DNA of 64,000 nucleotides. Source: Spirosoma rhododendri (GTDB lineage: Bacteria; Bacteroidota; Bacteroidia; Cytophagales; Spirosomataceae). Both the position numbers and the translations under genes were made by a program. Position 1 is the stretch's first letter. Each line of letters begins with the position of its first letter. Below the pieces are notes generated by a model. The model saw only the letters and a program-made list of their open reading frames with translations, was not told the origin of the DNA and searched no databases. This document shows, piece by piece, positions 16,667 through 25,574 of the stretch. The stretch is taken from NCBI RefSeq assembly GCF_012849055.1, contig NZ_CP051678.1, forward strand, positions 62,001 to 126,000, given 5' to 3'.

Positions 16667-16948
16667 ATGAACATGAAAACAGGTAGCGGCATCAAGAATA
16701 TAATTAAGTACCGGCTCACCGGTACGCCCGATGGTAATCTGCTGGTGAGCTTTTACCACCTGAACGTCTTTGATCAACAGGCCGTCAACTGGCGCATTGC
16801 CGAACAACTCGTCGACGAGAAGATGGGCCCTGAAGTGCTCTACGAAGGCAATCTGAACAATAACACGCACTACCAGCCCGCTATTTTCAATCTACTGCGA
16901 CGGGTAGAGGTGTATGTCAACTGTGTGCGCATCGAACGGACCAGCTGA
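16667..16948 (+). CDS. Small hypothetical protein, with a decayed relative at 33.9 kb
   Basis: Ninety-three residues. The middle predicts beta strands (KYRLTGTPDGNLLVSFYHLNVF), and the end reads YEGNLNNNTHYQPAIFNLLRRVEVYVNCVRIER. The same C-terminal motifs (LYEGNL and VNCMRIER) appear, broken by a stop, at 33.9-34.05 kb, showing this is a repeated family in the replicon. Function unknown. Confidence 0.6.
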   Translation: MNMKTGSGIKNIIKYRLTGTPDGNLLVSFYHLNVFDQQAVNWRIAEQLVDEKMGPEVLYEGNLNNNTHYQPAIFNLLRRVEVYVNCVRIERTS

Positions 16949-16963
16949 TAGGGTATACCCTAT
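16948..16963. repeat. 16-bp perfect palindrome after the 16667 gene
   Basis: The palindrome ATAGGGTATACCCTAT begins at the last base of the stop codon. With no loop it suits a dimeric DNA-binding protein rather than a terminator. The binding protein is unknown. Confidence 0.4.
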
Positions 16964-17379
16964 AGTTATTGAAGCCGTGGCGAGAGATACAAGGTTCATG
17001 TACGTAAACCCAATATGCCCCAACAACTCCGCTAATGCCTTAATATACTTTTTATGAGCGAACAACCGTGAAATCTAGTTTGGCTCAGTTGATAAGAACG
17101 GTTGATCTATTCGAGTTAAATAAACAAATTGCGTTGGTAAGTCAAGCATTCGATCTGATAGTCTACACCCCAGCTATTGCCGGCGTCAATAGGCTCAATA
17201 CGACTACCAATCACATGCGTTAGTGCCATCATGCCTGGGCTTCATTCGAATGACCCGCCTCGTCAAGGTGATCGAAGATGCCAGTAGAACTACCCGTTTA
17301 ATTGTAAAAGCGATCACTTGCCCTATTAGTAGCTGCGCCTTGGCTGCGGCATTATTGAGCTAATAGTATCCAGAGATTA
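16964..17379. other. Gene-free stretch before the PAS kinase
   Basis: About 415 bases with stop codons in all frames and no repeat or hairpin that I can defend. It must contain the promoter of the kinase gene, but no clear TAnnTTTG element stands out. Confidence 0.3.
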
Positions 17380-19824
17380 ATGTCAAACGATCAGCAGCCT
17401 ACCGGTGCGATAACCTCGCTTGAACAACGACTTAACGTTGACTTTGCCCTGCAGGCCGCTGGCTTAGGCATTTGGGAGTATGACCCGGCTTCCAATCAGG
17501 TACGGTGGGATGAGCGGTGCCGGGCTCTCTTCGGCCTGGCGGCCGATAACCGGATGTCTTACGAACAGGCATTCGCGCACGTTCATCCCGACGATGTGGC
17601 CCGGGTCGATCAAGCCGCCCGGTGGGTGATGAATACCCAGTCGGATGGTGTATTTGATGAAACCTACCGCACCATCGGGGTGGACGATGGCCAGTTGCGC
17701 TGGGTGCGCTTTCAGGGCCGGGTTGACTTTACGCCGACGGGGACGGTGCAGCGCTTCGCCGGCATTGCCCAGGAGGTGACCCAGCAGGTGCAGGACCAGC
17801 AGGTAGCGGCTGAAAGCTGGGCGCAGCTACGCCGACTAATTGAGGCCACCCCCGTGGCGATGGGCCTGCACGTAGGGCCTGCACTGCGTGTTGAGCTGGC
17901 CAATGACACCCAGCTCAGTTACTGGGGCAAGGATCGCTCGGCACTTGGTAAGCCTTTCCGGGAGGTATTACCCGAGCTGGACGGCCAAGGGTTTTTTGAA
18001 CTCTTTGAACAGGCGTATGCGACCGGTCAGCCCTACCAGGGACAAGCCGCACCAGCTCACTTAAGCTTAAACGGTAAGTTCGGTACCTACTACTTTGATT
18101 ACTCGTTCAACCCGATTCGCAATGAGCAGGGCCAGGTGTACGCGGTCCTCAATACGGCCATCAATGTGACCGAGCAGGTACTGGCTCGCCAACAGCTGGA
18201 AGAAAGCGAACGCTTTGCCCACACCCTTTTTGAACATTCACCGGTGGCCAAGGCCGTGTTTGTGGGCCCCGACATGATCATCCGTACCGCTAACAAAAAC
18301 ATGCTCAGCATGTGGGGTAAAGAGTCGTCTGTCATTGGCAGTCCGTTTATAGAGGCGCTGCCGGAACTGGTCTCCACCCCGCAGGTAGACCGGCTCCGGC
18401 GGGTACTCATGACCGGGGAGAAATTCTACCAGGCCGAAGAGAAATTCGAGTTGCTACGCTACGGACAGCCCTATACGGGCTATTATGAGTACACCTACGA
18501 GGCCCTGCGCGCAGCCTCGGGGACCATTTATGGCGTCATCTGTGTAGCCAGCGAAGTCACCCAGCAGGTACTAGCCCACCAGCAGGTTGAAGAACAGGAA
18601 GCGGTTCTGCGCAATGCCGTTGAACTGGCTGAGCTGGGCACCTGGACACTGGATATCGCCAGTGGCGAGATGGCATTGTCCCCTCGTCACGCTGCTATGT
18701 TTGGTTTAAAGTCAACGGTTATGTCCTACGAGACGGCGCTGGCCATTGTCCATCCCGCTGATCAGCAGCGGGTACGGGCTGCCTTGGCGGCGGCGTTGCA
18801 ACTGGATTCTGACGGCCGTTACCAGGCTGAATACCGTATTCTCAACGCTAGCAATGGCCGTCAGCAAGTCATCCGGGCCAGAGGTGAAACAAGACGGGAT
18901 GCCCAAGGGAAGCCCCGGCGTATTGCCGGCACGGCTCAGGATATTACCCTGGAGCGGGCGTTACAGGTGTCGTTGGAACAGCAGGTGCACCAACGGACCC
19001 AGGAACTGGCCGCTATGAATGAAGAACTGACGGCGAGTAATGAGGGATATGCGGCTGTTAACGAAGAATTAACTGAATCGAATGGGCTACTGATTCGCTC
19101 CAATGAGAACCTGCAAACCTTCGCCTATATCGCCAGCCATGATCTGCAGGAGCCGCTGCGCAAGATTCAGCAATTTGGTGATTTACTCAGGACGCGCCTG
19201 GCTGATTCAATCGGTAGTGAGGATCTAGCCTACCTGGAACGGATGCAGGTAGCCGCCAGCCGCATGTCAACCCTGATTCGAGACCTGCTGGCCTTCTCCC
19301 GCATTTCGACCCAGCGCAATACCGAAGCGCTGGTTTCGCTTACTGATGTAGTAGGCACCGTGGTAAGCGTACTGGATCTGGTCATTACCGAGACCAATGC
19401 CCAGGTGATCATTGACCCCTTGCCGACCGTATCAGGGGATGCCGTTCAACTGGGCCAGCTGTTTCAGAATCTGCTGAGCAACGCCCTGAAATTTCGCCAG
19501 CCCGCTACCATGCCCATCATTCGGATCAGGAGTCAGCTCGTAGCCGCTACCCAGTTACCCGCCACTGTCCAACCGACCCGGCGGACTGATAACTACCACC
19601 TGATCGAGGTCGCTGACAACGGGATCGGCTTCGATGAAAAGTACCTGGACCGCATCTTCCAGGTCTTCCAGCGGCTACATGGCAAAAGTCAGTACGTGGG
19701 AACGGGGGTTGGCCTGGCCATTTGTGAGAAGGTCGTTACCAATCACGGGGGCACGATCACAGCGAGCAGTCAGCCCGGGCGGGGGGCCACGTTTTATGTG
19801 TATTTGCCCGCCCAGACTAGCTAA
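17380..19824 (+). CDS. Multi-PAS hybrid-free sensor histidine kinase
   Basis: An 814-residue cytoplasmic kinase without membrane segments. Four PAS/PAC units occupy about 20-530; the first and last have the WDERCRALFGL and MALSPRHAAMFGL starts of PAS_3 domains and end in GIAQEVTQQV and GTAQDITLERAL. A coiled linker (QELAAMNEELTASNEGYAAVNEEL) leads to HisKA with SHDLQEPLRKIQQF (His587) and a HATPase domain with NLLSNALKF, DNGIGFDEKY and GTGVGLAICEKV. The layout matches bacteriophytochrome-type light or redox kinases, but no chromophore domain is present. It lacks a receiver; the stand-alone regulator at 22537 is a possible partner. It is a paralogue of the kinase at 23071. Confidence 0.88.
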   Translation: MSNDQQPTGAITSLEQRLNVDFALQAAGLGIWEYDPASNQVRWDERCRALFGLAADNRMSYEQAFAHVHPDDVARVDQAARWVMNTQSDGVFDETYRTIGVDDGQLRWVRFQGRVDFTPTGTVQRFAGIAQEVTQQVQDQQVAAESWAQLRRLIEATPVAMGLHVGPALRVELANDTQLSYWGKDRSALGKPFREVLPELDGQGFFELFEQAYATGQPYQGQAAPAHLSLNGKFGTYYFDYSFNPIRNEQGQVYAVLNTAINVTEQVLARQQLEESERFAHTLFEHSPVAKAVFVGPDMIIRTANKNMLSMWGKESSVIGSPFIEALPELVSTPQVDRLRRVLMTGEKFYQAEEKFELLRYGQPYTGYYEYTYEALRAASGTIYGVICVASEVTQQVLAHQQVEEQEAVLRNAVELAELGTWTLDIASGEMALSPRHAAMFGLKSTVMSYETALAIVHPADQQRVRAALAAALQLDSDGRYQAEYRILNASNGRQQVIRARGETRRDAQGKPRRIAGTAQDITLERALQVSLEQQVHQRTQELAAMNEELTASNEGYAAVNEELTESNGLLIRSNENLQTFAYIASHDLQEPLRKIQQFGDLLRTRLADSIGSEDLAYLERMQVAASRMSTLIRDLLAFSRISTQRNTEALVSLTDVVGTVVSVLDLVITETNAQVIIDPLPTVSGDAVQLGQLFQNLLSNALKFRQPATMPIIRIRSQLVAATQLPATVQPTRRTDNYHLIEVADNGIGFDEKYLDRIFQVFQRLHGKSQYVGTGVGLAICEKVVTNHGGTITASSQPGRGATFYVYLPAQTS

Positions 19825-19873
19825 CAAGCTGGCTAATTCAATTAACTCGATTACCGTCTATAACTAATCACCC

Positions 19874-20116
19874 ATGCAATCTAACCAGGCAATTGATCTG
19901 CAAGCTATGGCTATTCGACTGCTCTATGAGAAGGAGCAGGAAACGATGCGGTTACTAACGCTGGTGCAAAACCCCTACCAGGCCTTACTCGCCCAACACC
20001 AGCAGCAGCAAGCCCTGATAGCTCAACAGCAACAGAGCATTAACCAATTAGAGGCTGAATTACGGGCTTGCCGCTCCGCTCAACAGCAAGCATTCGGGCT
20101 GGTGCATACAAATTGA
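19874..20116 (+). CDS. Small Gln-rich coiled-coil protein downstream of the kinase
   Basis: Eighty residues, 49 bases after the kinase stop. The second half is a Gln-rich heptad-like segment (ALLAQHQQQQALIAQQQQSINQLEAEL), a likely coiled coil. No known family. Being so close to the kinase it may be co-transcribed and could bind it, but nothing in the sequence proves this. Confidence 0.5.
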   Translation: MQSNQAIDLQAMAIRLLYEKEQETMRLLTLVQNPYQALLAQHQQQQALIAQQQQSINQLEAELRACRSAQQQAFGLVHTN

Positions 20117-20189
20117 ACTAATCATACGACGGCAGAAAATCCCCCCCGCCCTGCTCACTTCAGAAGAGTCCGATCCGAAAGGGCACGCT

Positions 20190-20501
20190 ATGCTGCTTGC
20201 TATAGCGGGCAGCAGTGCTATTCGGGGTGGGTATACACCCAATGAACATCAGTTCTATTAGCACTGCGAGCAGTACGACCGCTTCGATGACGAACCCGTA
20301 CCGGGTTTGCCGTGCGAGCAGGAAATCAATAAATGTCTGGAATAGGAAGTGGAGGTGGTCTACCCTAAGGGATACGAAGAGGTCGGATGGGGCAATACCG
20401 CTACCCATTGGATGCTAATGCCTATCCACCGACAGAGCAAGATCGCCACTTGTCTATTTGTGAAGGGGCGGGATTATGCTGTAGGCTTACGCATTACTTA
20501 G
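20190..20501 (+). pseudogene. Decayed small gene with two in-frame TAG codons
   Basis: A frame from ATG 20190 to TAG 20501 reads as a plausible 103-codon protein apart from two TAG stops (after GGYTPNEHQFY and after CEQEINKCLE). Between and after the stops the residues look coding: CEQYDRFDDEPVPGLPCEQE and VVYPKGYEEVGWGNTATHW. No frameshift is needed. I read it as a recently inactivated gene of unknown function. Confidence 0.4.
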
Positions 20502-20533
20502 ACTCAGCTCGCATCCTCTGAGCGTCCTGCTTT

Positions 20534-20782
20534 ATGATAGAAAAAACAACCGTCAGGCGATCTGTTATCGATCTGGCCCTAACAGCACTGGCTACTCATA
20601 CACCCCGGCTCGATGCCGAAGGCAAGCTGGTGCAGCGGGTATATGTACCCCATCACCGAGCACCTGGCAGCTTCCCCAGAGACGTAACCAGTGGGGGGCT
20701 GTTTTTACGGTTTGTGCGCGGTACGACGTTGGATCAATGGCAGTTTGATTCGACGGACTACGTAATAAAGGAGGATCTATGA
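20534..20782 (+). CDS. Hypothetical protein, 82 residues
   Basis: From ATG 20534. Basic, with predicted beta strands (RVYVPHHRAPGSF; GGLFLRFVRGTTLDQW). No family recognised. It lies 32 bases after the decayed frame at 20190 on the same strand, and is one of several tiny genes in the 20-22.4 kb stretch. Confidence 0.45.
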   Translation: MIEKTTVRRSVIDLALTALATHTPRLDAEGKLVQRVYVPHHRAPGSFPRDVTSGGLFLRFVRGTTLDQWQFDSTDYVIKEDL

Positions 20783-20973
20783 CACGTACAGTGTAGCTTA
20801 ACAAACTAGTGCCGAGTGAGTTATAAATGCCTTATCAAGCGAACATACAATTGACTAAAAAGACACCCTACAATGCGGATTGCCTTTTTTTGTTGCTAGT
20901 AGATTCTATGACAATCCTACAGCAATGACTATATGGGCGCGGTTGCAGAGTAAGTTTTGTACGGAAAAAAGAT

Positions 20974-21018
20974 AACCGCCAAAAGGCTACCTGCGCTGTA
21001 GGTGGCCTTTTGGCGGTT
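20974..21018. terminator. Hairpin with 14-bp arms
   Basis: Fourteen-base perfect arms (20974-20987, 21005-21018) starting AACCGCCAAAAGG, extended by ACCT/AGGT across one mismatch, loop about 7 bases. It lies in the gap 20783-21176, which has no other feature apart from a T-run at 20886. Likely a bidirectional terminator. Confidence 0.5.
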
Positions 21019-21176
21019 GAGTGACAGCCATTCACATAGTGTCTGTTTCAGCTAGCTTACTACCCACTCATGGAGTTTACGCCGATTACATAACTAATTC
21101 ATCAACAGTCTATAAGAATACCGGTTTGCTAGATATAAGGTTACCAGTGCCAACCTCCTCGTAGATCTATTTTGCC

Positions 21177-21344
21177 ATGACTAGCCCTGTTCTTGTTTCC
21201 TGTCATTTCGATGAAATGGCTAACTTAACGCGTATCACCTGGAAGCACTTTGACAAAGGCTGGCAGTACTTTATAACGCACCATGCGGGTTATCGTCGTA
21301 GTGCCCCTGTTAAGCCATTTTCATCGTTTACTGTTAAGCAGTAA
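21177..21344 (+). CDS. Tiny hypothetical protein, 55 residues
   Basis: ATG 21177 to TAA 21344, giving MTSPVLVSCHFDEMANLTRI and then WKHFDKGWQYFITHHAGYRR. The Trp/His/Arg-rich content looks like a real small protein. The terminator three bases after its stop supports transcription. No family known. Confidence 0.45.
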   Translation: MTSPVLVSCHFDEMANLTRITWKHFDKGWQYFITHHAGYRRSAPVKPFSSFTVKQ

Positions 21345-21346
21345 CA

Positions 21347-21382
21347 GAAAAGCCCCGACCCGTGATGGGCGGGGCTTTTTTT
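21347..21382 (+). terminator. Intrinsic terminator
   Basis: AAAGCCCCG ... CGGGGCTTT stem, with an inner CCC/GGG pairing around GTGAT, followed by a T tract. It directly follows the 55-residue gene. The core (CCGACCCGTGATGGGCGGG) is the exact reverse complement of the core of the next terminator. Confidence 0.75.
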
Positions 21383-21432
21383 GTGGTACATTTAGTTGAC
21401 AGTACGATTTAAACAACTGTCACCCGCTCCGA

Positions 21433-21600
21433 ATGGACAAGCAATTTGAACTTAGCCATAGTCGAATTATAGCCGATAATGAGGCCTGCTTGCGGAGGAT
21501 TGAAGCGAGTCGGCAACGGGTGTGCAGGCTGCAAACGAGTGTTGAATTGAAAATTGACGTATTTCTCGACGAAATTCTACGGCTCAAGAAGCATAAATGA
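21433..21600 (+). CDS. Tiny hypothetical protein, 55 residues
   Basis: ATG 21433 to TGA 21600. The protein is highly charged and helical (SHSRIIADNEACLRRIEAS, then RQRVCRLQTSVELKIDVFLD), a probable coiled coil. Its own terminator begins 7 bases after the stop. Same length as the preceding tiny gene, but no sequence similarity. Confidence 0.5.
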   Translation: MDKQFELSHSRIIADNEACLRRIEASRQRVCRLQTSVELKIDVFLDEILRLKKHK

Positions 21601-21606
21601 GGGCAC

Positions 21607-21644
21607 AAAAAAGTCCCGCCCATCACGGGTCGGGGCTTTTTTTA
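21607..21644 (+). terminator. Intrinsic terminator, reverse-complement twin of the previous one
   Basis: A-run, stem GTCCCGCCC ... GGGTCGGGGC with loop ATCAC, then seven Ts. The stem core is the reverse complement of that at 21347, so the two hairpins form an inverted pair enclosing the gene at 21433. Confidence 0.75.
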
Positions 21645-22157
21645 CATCTATGGGTTAGTTAGGTGTGTTCAGCACACAACGATTGGACGCAGACACCGCC
21701 GGGGTGGTCACAAAAGAAAGCCCCACCCAACACCGGGCAGGGCGTCTATAGTACCCACCGTAAATTGATCATAACTATCCATAGGACGTACTACTTCATC
21801 CGGTGTCACTCCCCTTATGCAAGATCCTTAAGAAAAATTGAGGCCATGTATGGGGTATCCCGTATAACTGGTACAAAAGTTTCATCTGTTTGCTCGAAAT
21901 AAACATTAACTGTTTGTCAATCAGCAGTTTATTGTATAATGATTTCGCAAAAACGGTCCTTTTTTGCGTTGATGAAGCAGCATTTAGCCGCTGAGGAATC
22001 GATCTACGTGCGGAGTTTAAGGAGCAGGGGCGGGCTCATCTTATCGCTAAAACTACTGACTAGGCCAGTTTGGATTCATGTTTGCCTGTTCACTTACGGA
22101 GTTGTCCCCATTTCAATGACTACTCTATCTGACGTGAGTTCCTGATCCGATGAGCTG

Positions 22158-22298
22158 ATGTCCGAGCTACTAACGGCCTTCGCCACCCGCCAGCACTGGA
22201 CCGACTTGACTCACTATCATCAGGTAGCCAACGAGATTATCCGGCAGTGTCTAACTGTACGCTTTCATAGTTTTATTCAGACCCAACTAAGTTACTGA
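22158..22298 (+). CDS. Tiny hypothetical protein, 46 residues
   Basis: ATG 22158 to TGA 22298: MSELLTAFATRQHWTDLTHY followed by HQVANEIIRQCLTVRFHSFI. It looks helical and amphipathic. A strong terminator follows 25 bases later. Family unknown. The stretch 21645-22157 before it holds only weak, terminator-crossed frames. Confidence 0.4.
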   Translation: MSELLTAFATRQHWTDLTHYHQVANEIIRQCLTVRFHSFIQTQLSY

Positions 22299-22323
22299 CA
22301 CGACCAGACCGCCGTAATGATTG

Positions 22324-22358
22324 GGGTGGTAACATAGCTATGTTACCACCCTTTTTTC
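22324..22358 (+). terminator. Intrinsic terminator
   Basis: Twelve-base perfect arms (GGGTGGTAACAT and complement, 22324-22335 and 22340-22351) around AGCT, followed by six Ts. It separates the tiny-gene stretch from the response regulator. Confidence 0.8.
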
Positions 22359-22536
22359 TTCCCTTTTCAACCCCTTTGGAAATTGCACTATTTTGAGGGC
22401 TGTTGTGTATCAGTTCTTATAGTAAGAAACTTTTCCAAGAAAAGCCCTTTAGCAACCGGTAGGTGTAAACTAGTATAATCCGGGTAACTTTGGCGGACGT
22501 GACGAGCCAAACTAGTGGCTGTCGTCCCCACCATGC

Positions 22537-22938
22537 ATGACCAATCAACAACTCATTACCGTGCTCATTATCGACGATGATGCCGATGATCGCTTCTTTA
22601 TGGAGCACGCACTAAAGACGGATTCGGCACATACCCGACTCTACTTGGCCGACAGTGGCCAACAAGCACTCGACATGCTGGTACTGGTGCACCCCGCACC
22701 CGATGTCATTCTCTTAGATCTGAATATGCCTGGGTTAAGCGGTTTAGAGGTGCTCGGGCAGCTTAAACAGTCCACGCGGTACCAGCACATACCCGTCATT
22801 GTCCTGACGACTTCTCATGCGCCAGCGGACAGAGAACGGGCCTATCAGTTAGGGGCGAGTGGATTCATCACCAAACCGACGACACAACAGGGATTGAGCG
22901 CGATAGCCAAGCAAATTCGTCTTCAGTACGCTGTTTAA
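22537..22938 (+). CDS. CheY-like single-domain response regulator
   Basis: A 133-residue receiver domain with the acidic pocket in VLIIDDDADDRFF, phospho-acceptor Asp61 in VILLDLNMPGLSG, the Thr of VIVLTTSH and the Lys of ITKPTTQQ. No output domain. It belongs to the Rcp1-like group often paired with PAS/phytochrome-type kinases of the kind found at both sides (17380 and 23071). The kinase gene 133 bases downstream on the same strand is its most likely partner. An alternative ATG at 22533 is out of frame. Confidence 0.88.
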   Translation: MTNQQLITVLIIDDDADDRFFMEHALKTDSAHTRLYLADSGQQALDMLVLVHPAPDVILLDLNMPGLSGLEVLGQLKQSTRYQHIPVIVLTTSHAPADRERAYQLGASGFITKPTTQQGLSAIAKQIRLQYAV

Positions 22939-23070
22939 GTCCTGTAACGAATGTTAAGGGATTAAACTCAGATTAGGGATAAGAGGTAAGCGACTAAAAT
23001 GCATTCTCGGTGGCGTTGACTCACTAGCTGGATCGTCACTACCTTGCGGGATAGATTACTTGACAAGCTC

Positions 23071-25059
23071 ATGCCTGATCCGCAACAGCCCAACCAACTA
23101 TCCGCTCATCAGTCGTCGCAACCAAACATTACTTTTGCCCTGCAAGCCGCTGGCATCGGCACCTGGGACTTGAACATTCTCCAGCAGGAAGTGTGGTGGG
23201 ACGAACGCTGCAAAGAACTCTACGGCTTTGATAAAGATGATATCGTGCCGTATAACCAGGTACTCTCCTACATGCATCCTGATGACCGTTCCCGCGTCGA
23301 TGCGGCGGTGCAGTGGGCGTTGAATCCAGACTCGCAGGGGCACTATGATATTCAATTTCGCACGGTTGGGGCCACCAATGGCCAACTGCGATGGCTGCAC
23401 TGCCGGGGACGAGCCTTCTTCACTACTCAGCGCGTAGCCTACCGGTTCTCGGGTATTGCGCAGGATATTACCGAGTTGGTAGCTGTTCACCAGCAACTCG
23501 ACGCTAGTAAGGCCCAATTTACTGACCTGGTAATGGCCACGCCCACGGCCACGGCCGTTTTTGTGGGCCGGGATATGCTCATTCAGCAGGTCAACGGCCC
23601 TATGCTGACCATCTGGGGCAAAGACAACTCGGTGATCGGTAAAATCCTGCACGTAGCCATGCCCGAACTGGAAGACCAGCCCTTTCTGGCCCAGCTTCAG
23701 CATGTTTTCGATACAGGCGAACCCTTTCGCCATGATGAAAGCTTAACCGACGTACTCGACAAGGGGCAGCTAAAACGGGTCTGGTTCAATCACGCCTACA
23801 ACCCGCTTTATGACCAGCATGGGCGGATTTATGGGGTGATTAATACCGCCACCGACGTGACCGCTCAGGTAATGGCCCGGCGGCAGTTGGAGGAAAGTAA
23901 AGTCGTGCTCCAAAACGCGGTTGAGTTGGCCGAACTCGGCACGTGGAGCATGGATTGCCAAACCGGCGAAACGCAGCTCTCCGAGCGCCATGCCGCTATG
24001 TTCGGTCTGACGACGACGTTGATGCCCTATGAACAAGCGTTGATCATCGTGCATCCCGATGACCAGCCGCGGGTGAAGGCCGCTTTCCTGGCCGCCCAGC
24101 AGCCGGATTCTGACGGCCGCTACCAGGCGGAGTACCGAATCATTAACGCCCACACGGGTCAGCAGCAATACATCCGGGCCGTGGGGGAAACCAGCTTTGA
24201 TGAGCAAGGACATCCCATCTGTATCACTGGTACGACCCAAGATATTAGCCTGGAGCGGGAGTCGCAGCGCTTGTTAGCGCGCCAGGTGCAGGAGCGGACC
24301 CAGGAACTTCAACTGGTTAATCAGGACCTGCAACGCTCGAATGATAATCTGCAACAGTTTGCCTATGTGGCTTCTCACGATTTGCAGGAGCCGCTGCGTA
24401 AGATTCAATCCTTCGGTTCGCTGCTAGTGGAGCAGGACGCCGACCGGCTTAGCGAGACCGGTCAAAGCTACCTTCAGCGCATGATGAGCGCCGGTGCCCG
24501 CATGTCCATATTAATCAAGGATCTATTAGCCTATTCACGAATTGCCACCCGTCAGCAGACCTTTGGGCTGATCTCGCTGGAGACCGTTCTGGAACAGGTG
24601 CTCGCCACCCTCGACTGGGTAATTGCAGACCGGAAGGCGCAGATTGAGCTGGATGCATTGCCGCTGATCAGTGGCGACGAATCGCAATTGAGCCAGTTGT
24701 TTCAGAATCTATTCAGTAACGCCATTAAGTTTACCCCCGCTGGCCAGTCTCCCCGGATCCGGGTTACGTGCTTTCAGCGCGAGCGATCCGAACTACCCAT
24801 CGACGCAACGCCCACGAGCCCTGCTCTGCATTTCATTCAGATCAGCGTGAGCGATCAGGGAGTGGGTTTCGACAAGAAGTATCTGGCTCGCATTTTCCAA
24901 GTGTTTCAGCGACTGCACGGGCAGAACGAGTATCCGGGTACGGGGGTTGGGTTGGCCATCTGCCAGCGAGTGGTAGAAAATCACGGGGGCGCTATCACAG
25001 CGGACAGTCAGCCGGGACAGGGGGCTACTTTCTGCGTGTATCTGCCAGCTACTTGGTAG
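23071..25059 (+). CDS. Multi-PAS sensor histidine kinase
   Basis: About 662 residues from ATG 23071 (an in-frame TTG at 23044 is less likely). Three PAS/PAC units (about 20-400) open with FALQAAGIGTWDLNILQQE, as in the 17380 kinase, and end with GTTQDISLERESQ. HisKA has SHDLQEPLRKIQSF (His436); HATPase has NLFSNAIKF, DQGVGFDKKY and GTGVGLAICQRVV. No membrane segment, so it senses an internal signal. It is a shorter paralogue of the 17380 kinase, lacking one PAS unit, and probably phosphorylates the receiver protein just upstream. Confidence 0.88.
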   Translation: MPDPQQPNQLSAHQSSQPNITFALQAAGIGTWDLNILQQEVWWDERCKELYGFDKDDIVPYNQVLSYMHPDDRSRVDAAVQWALNPDSQGHYDIQFRTVGATNGQLRWLHCRGRAFFTTQRVAYRFSGIAQDITELVAVHQQLDASKAQFTDLVMATPTATAVFVGRDMLIQQVNGPMLTIWGKDNSVIGKILHVAMPELEDQPFLAQLQHVFDTGEPFRHDESLTDVLDKGQLKRVWFNHAYNPLYDQHGRIYGVINTATDVTAQVMARRQLEESKVVLQNAVELAELGTWSMDCQTGETQLSERHAAMFGLTTTLMPYEQALIIVHPDDQPRVKAAFLAAQQPDSDGRYQAEYRIINAHTGQQQYIRAVGETSFDEQGHPICITGTTQDISLERESQRLLARQVQERTQELQLVNQDLQRSNDNLQQFAYVASHDLQEPLRKIQSFGSLLVEQDADRLSETGQSYLQRMMSAGARMSILIKDLLAYSRIATRQQTFGLISLETVLEQVLATLDWVIADRKAQIELDALPLISGDESQLSQLFQNLFSNAIKFTPAGQSPRIRVTCFQRERSELPIDATPTSPALHFIQISVSDQGVGFDKKYLARIFQVFQRLHGQNEYPGTGVGLAICQRVVENHGGAITADSQPGQGATFCVYLPATW

Positions 25060-25574
25060 GGCGTATGCTACGGATAGTAGTTGACAATAATTAAAACAAG
25101 CCGGCCGATTAAATACCCATTTTTGCAGGTTGTTGAATCTGCGCCGTCGGTGATGATGGCTTGCTAGTAAATGGATTCCGCCCGGCGGCCCGGTCAAATT
25201 GTCGTCCGCTTCGGCGGTCCGATCACGAATCAACGTTTCTTTTTTGGTGCAGGGTTGAGTTTGTGATACACTGATCACCATAGTAAGGTCAAGCTTATAA
25301 GTAACTATGAATCTTCGATTTAGATTCCTTGGCGGGATGACGTGAAGCTATACATCGTCATCTATATGCCTACGCAGTCCGCCCAACCGCTGCCCTTTCT
25401 CTTAACACATACACCCTATGGGCGTGTTGGTGTATACGTCGTCGCGTGCGTGTCGATAGGACGCGTCAAAAACGGCACCGTCGTCAGTATTAAGTGATGA
25501 AACTGTCATTTCTCATAGTATAGTATTTTCACACCGTACAATTGATCGCAGTACTGAACGAACACCTTGTTTCT
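25060..25574. other. Gene-free stretch
   Basis: About 515 bases with short, unconvincing frames only. It probably contains the promoter of the NUDIX regulator. No hairpin or repeat worth naming was found. Confidence 0.3.

Noticed and set aside
20160..20408. 82-residue hydrophobic minus-strand frame
   Set aside because: The plus strand encodes a better protein (with two TAG stops) over the same bases.
21663..21902. 79-residue plus-strand frame
   Set aside because: Begins in a terminator-like GCCCC repeat region and has atypical composition; no support.
21939..22145. 68-residue plus-strand frame
   Set aside because: Another frame of the same DNA gives short, gene-like pieces (AEFKEQGRAHLIAKTTD) broken by a stop, so the stretch looks decayed and the frame is chance.
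20116..22358. Integron cassette array
   Set aside because: No integrase gene and no attC-type sites could be recognised; only the gene-terminator order is similar.
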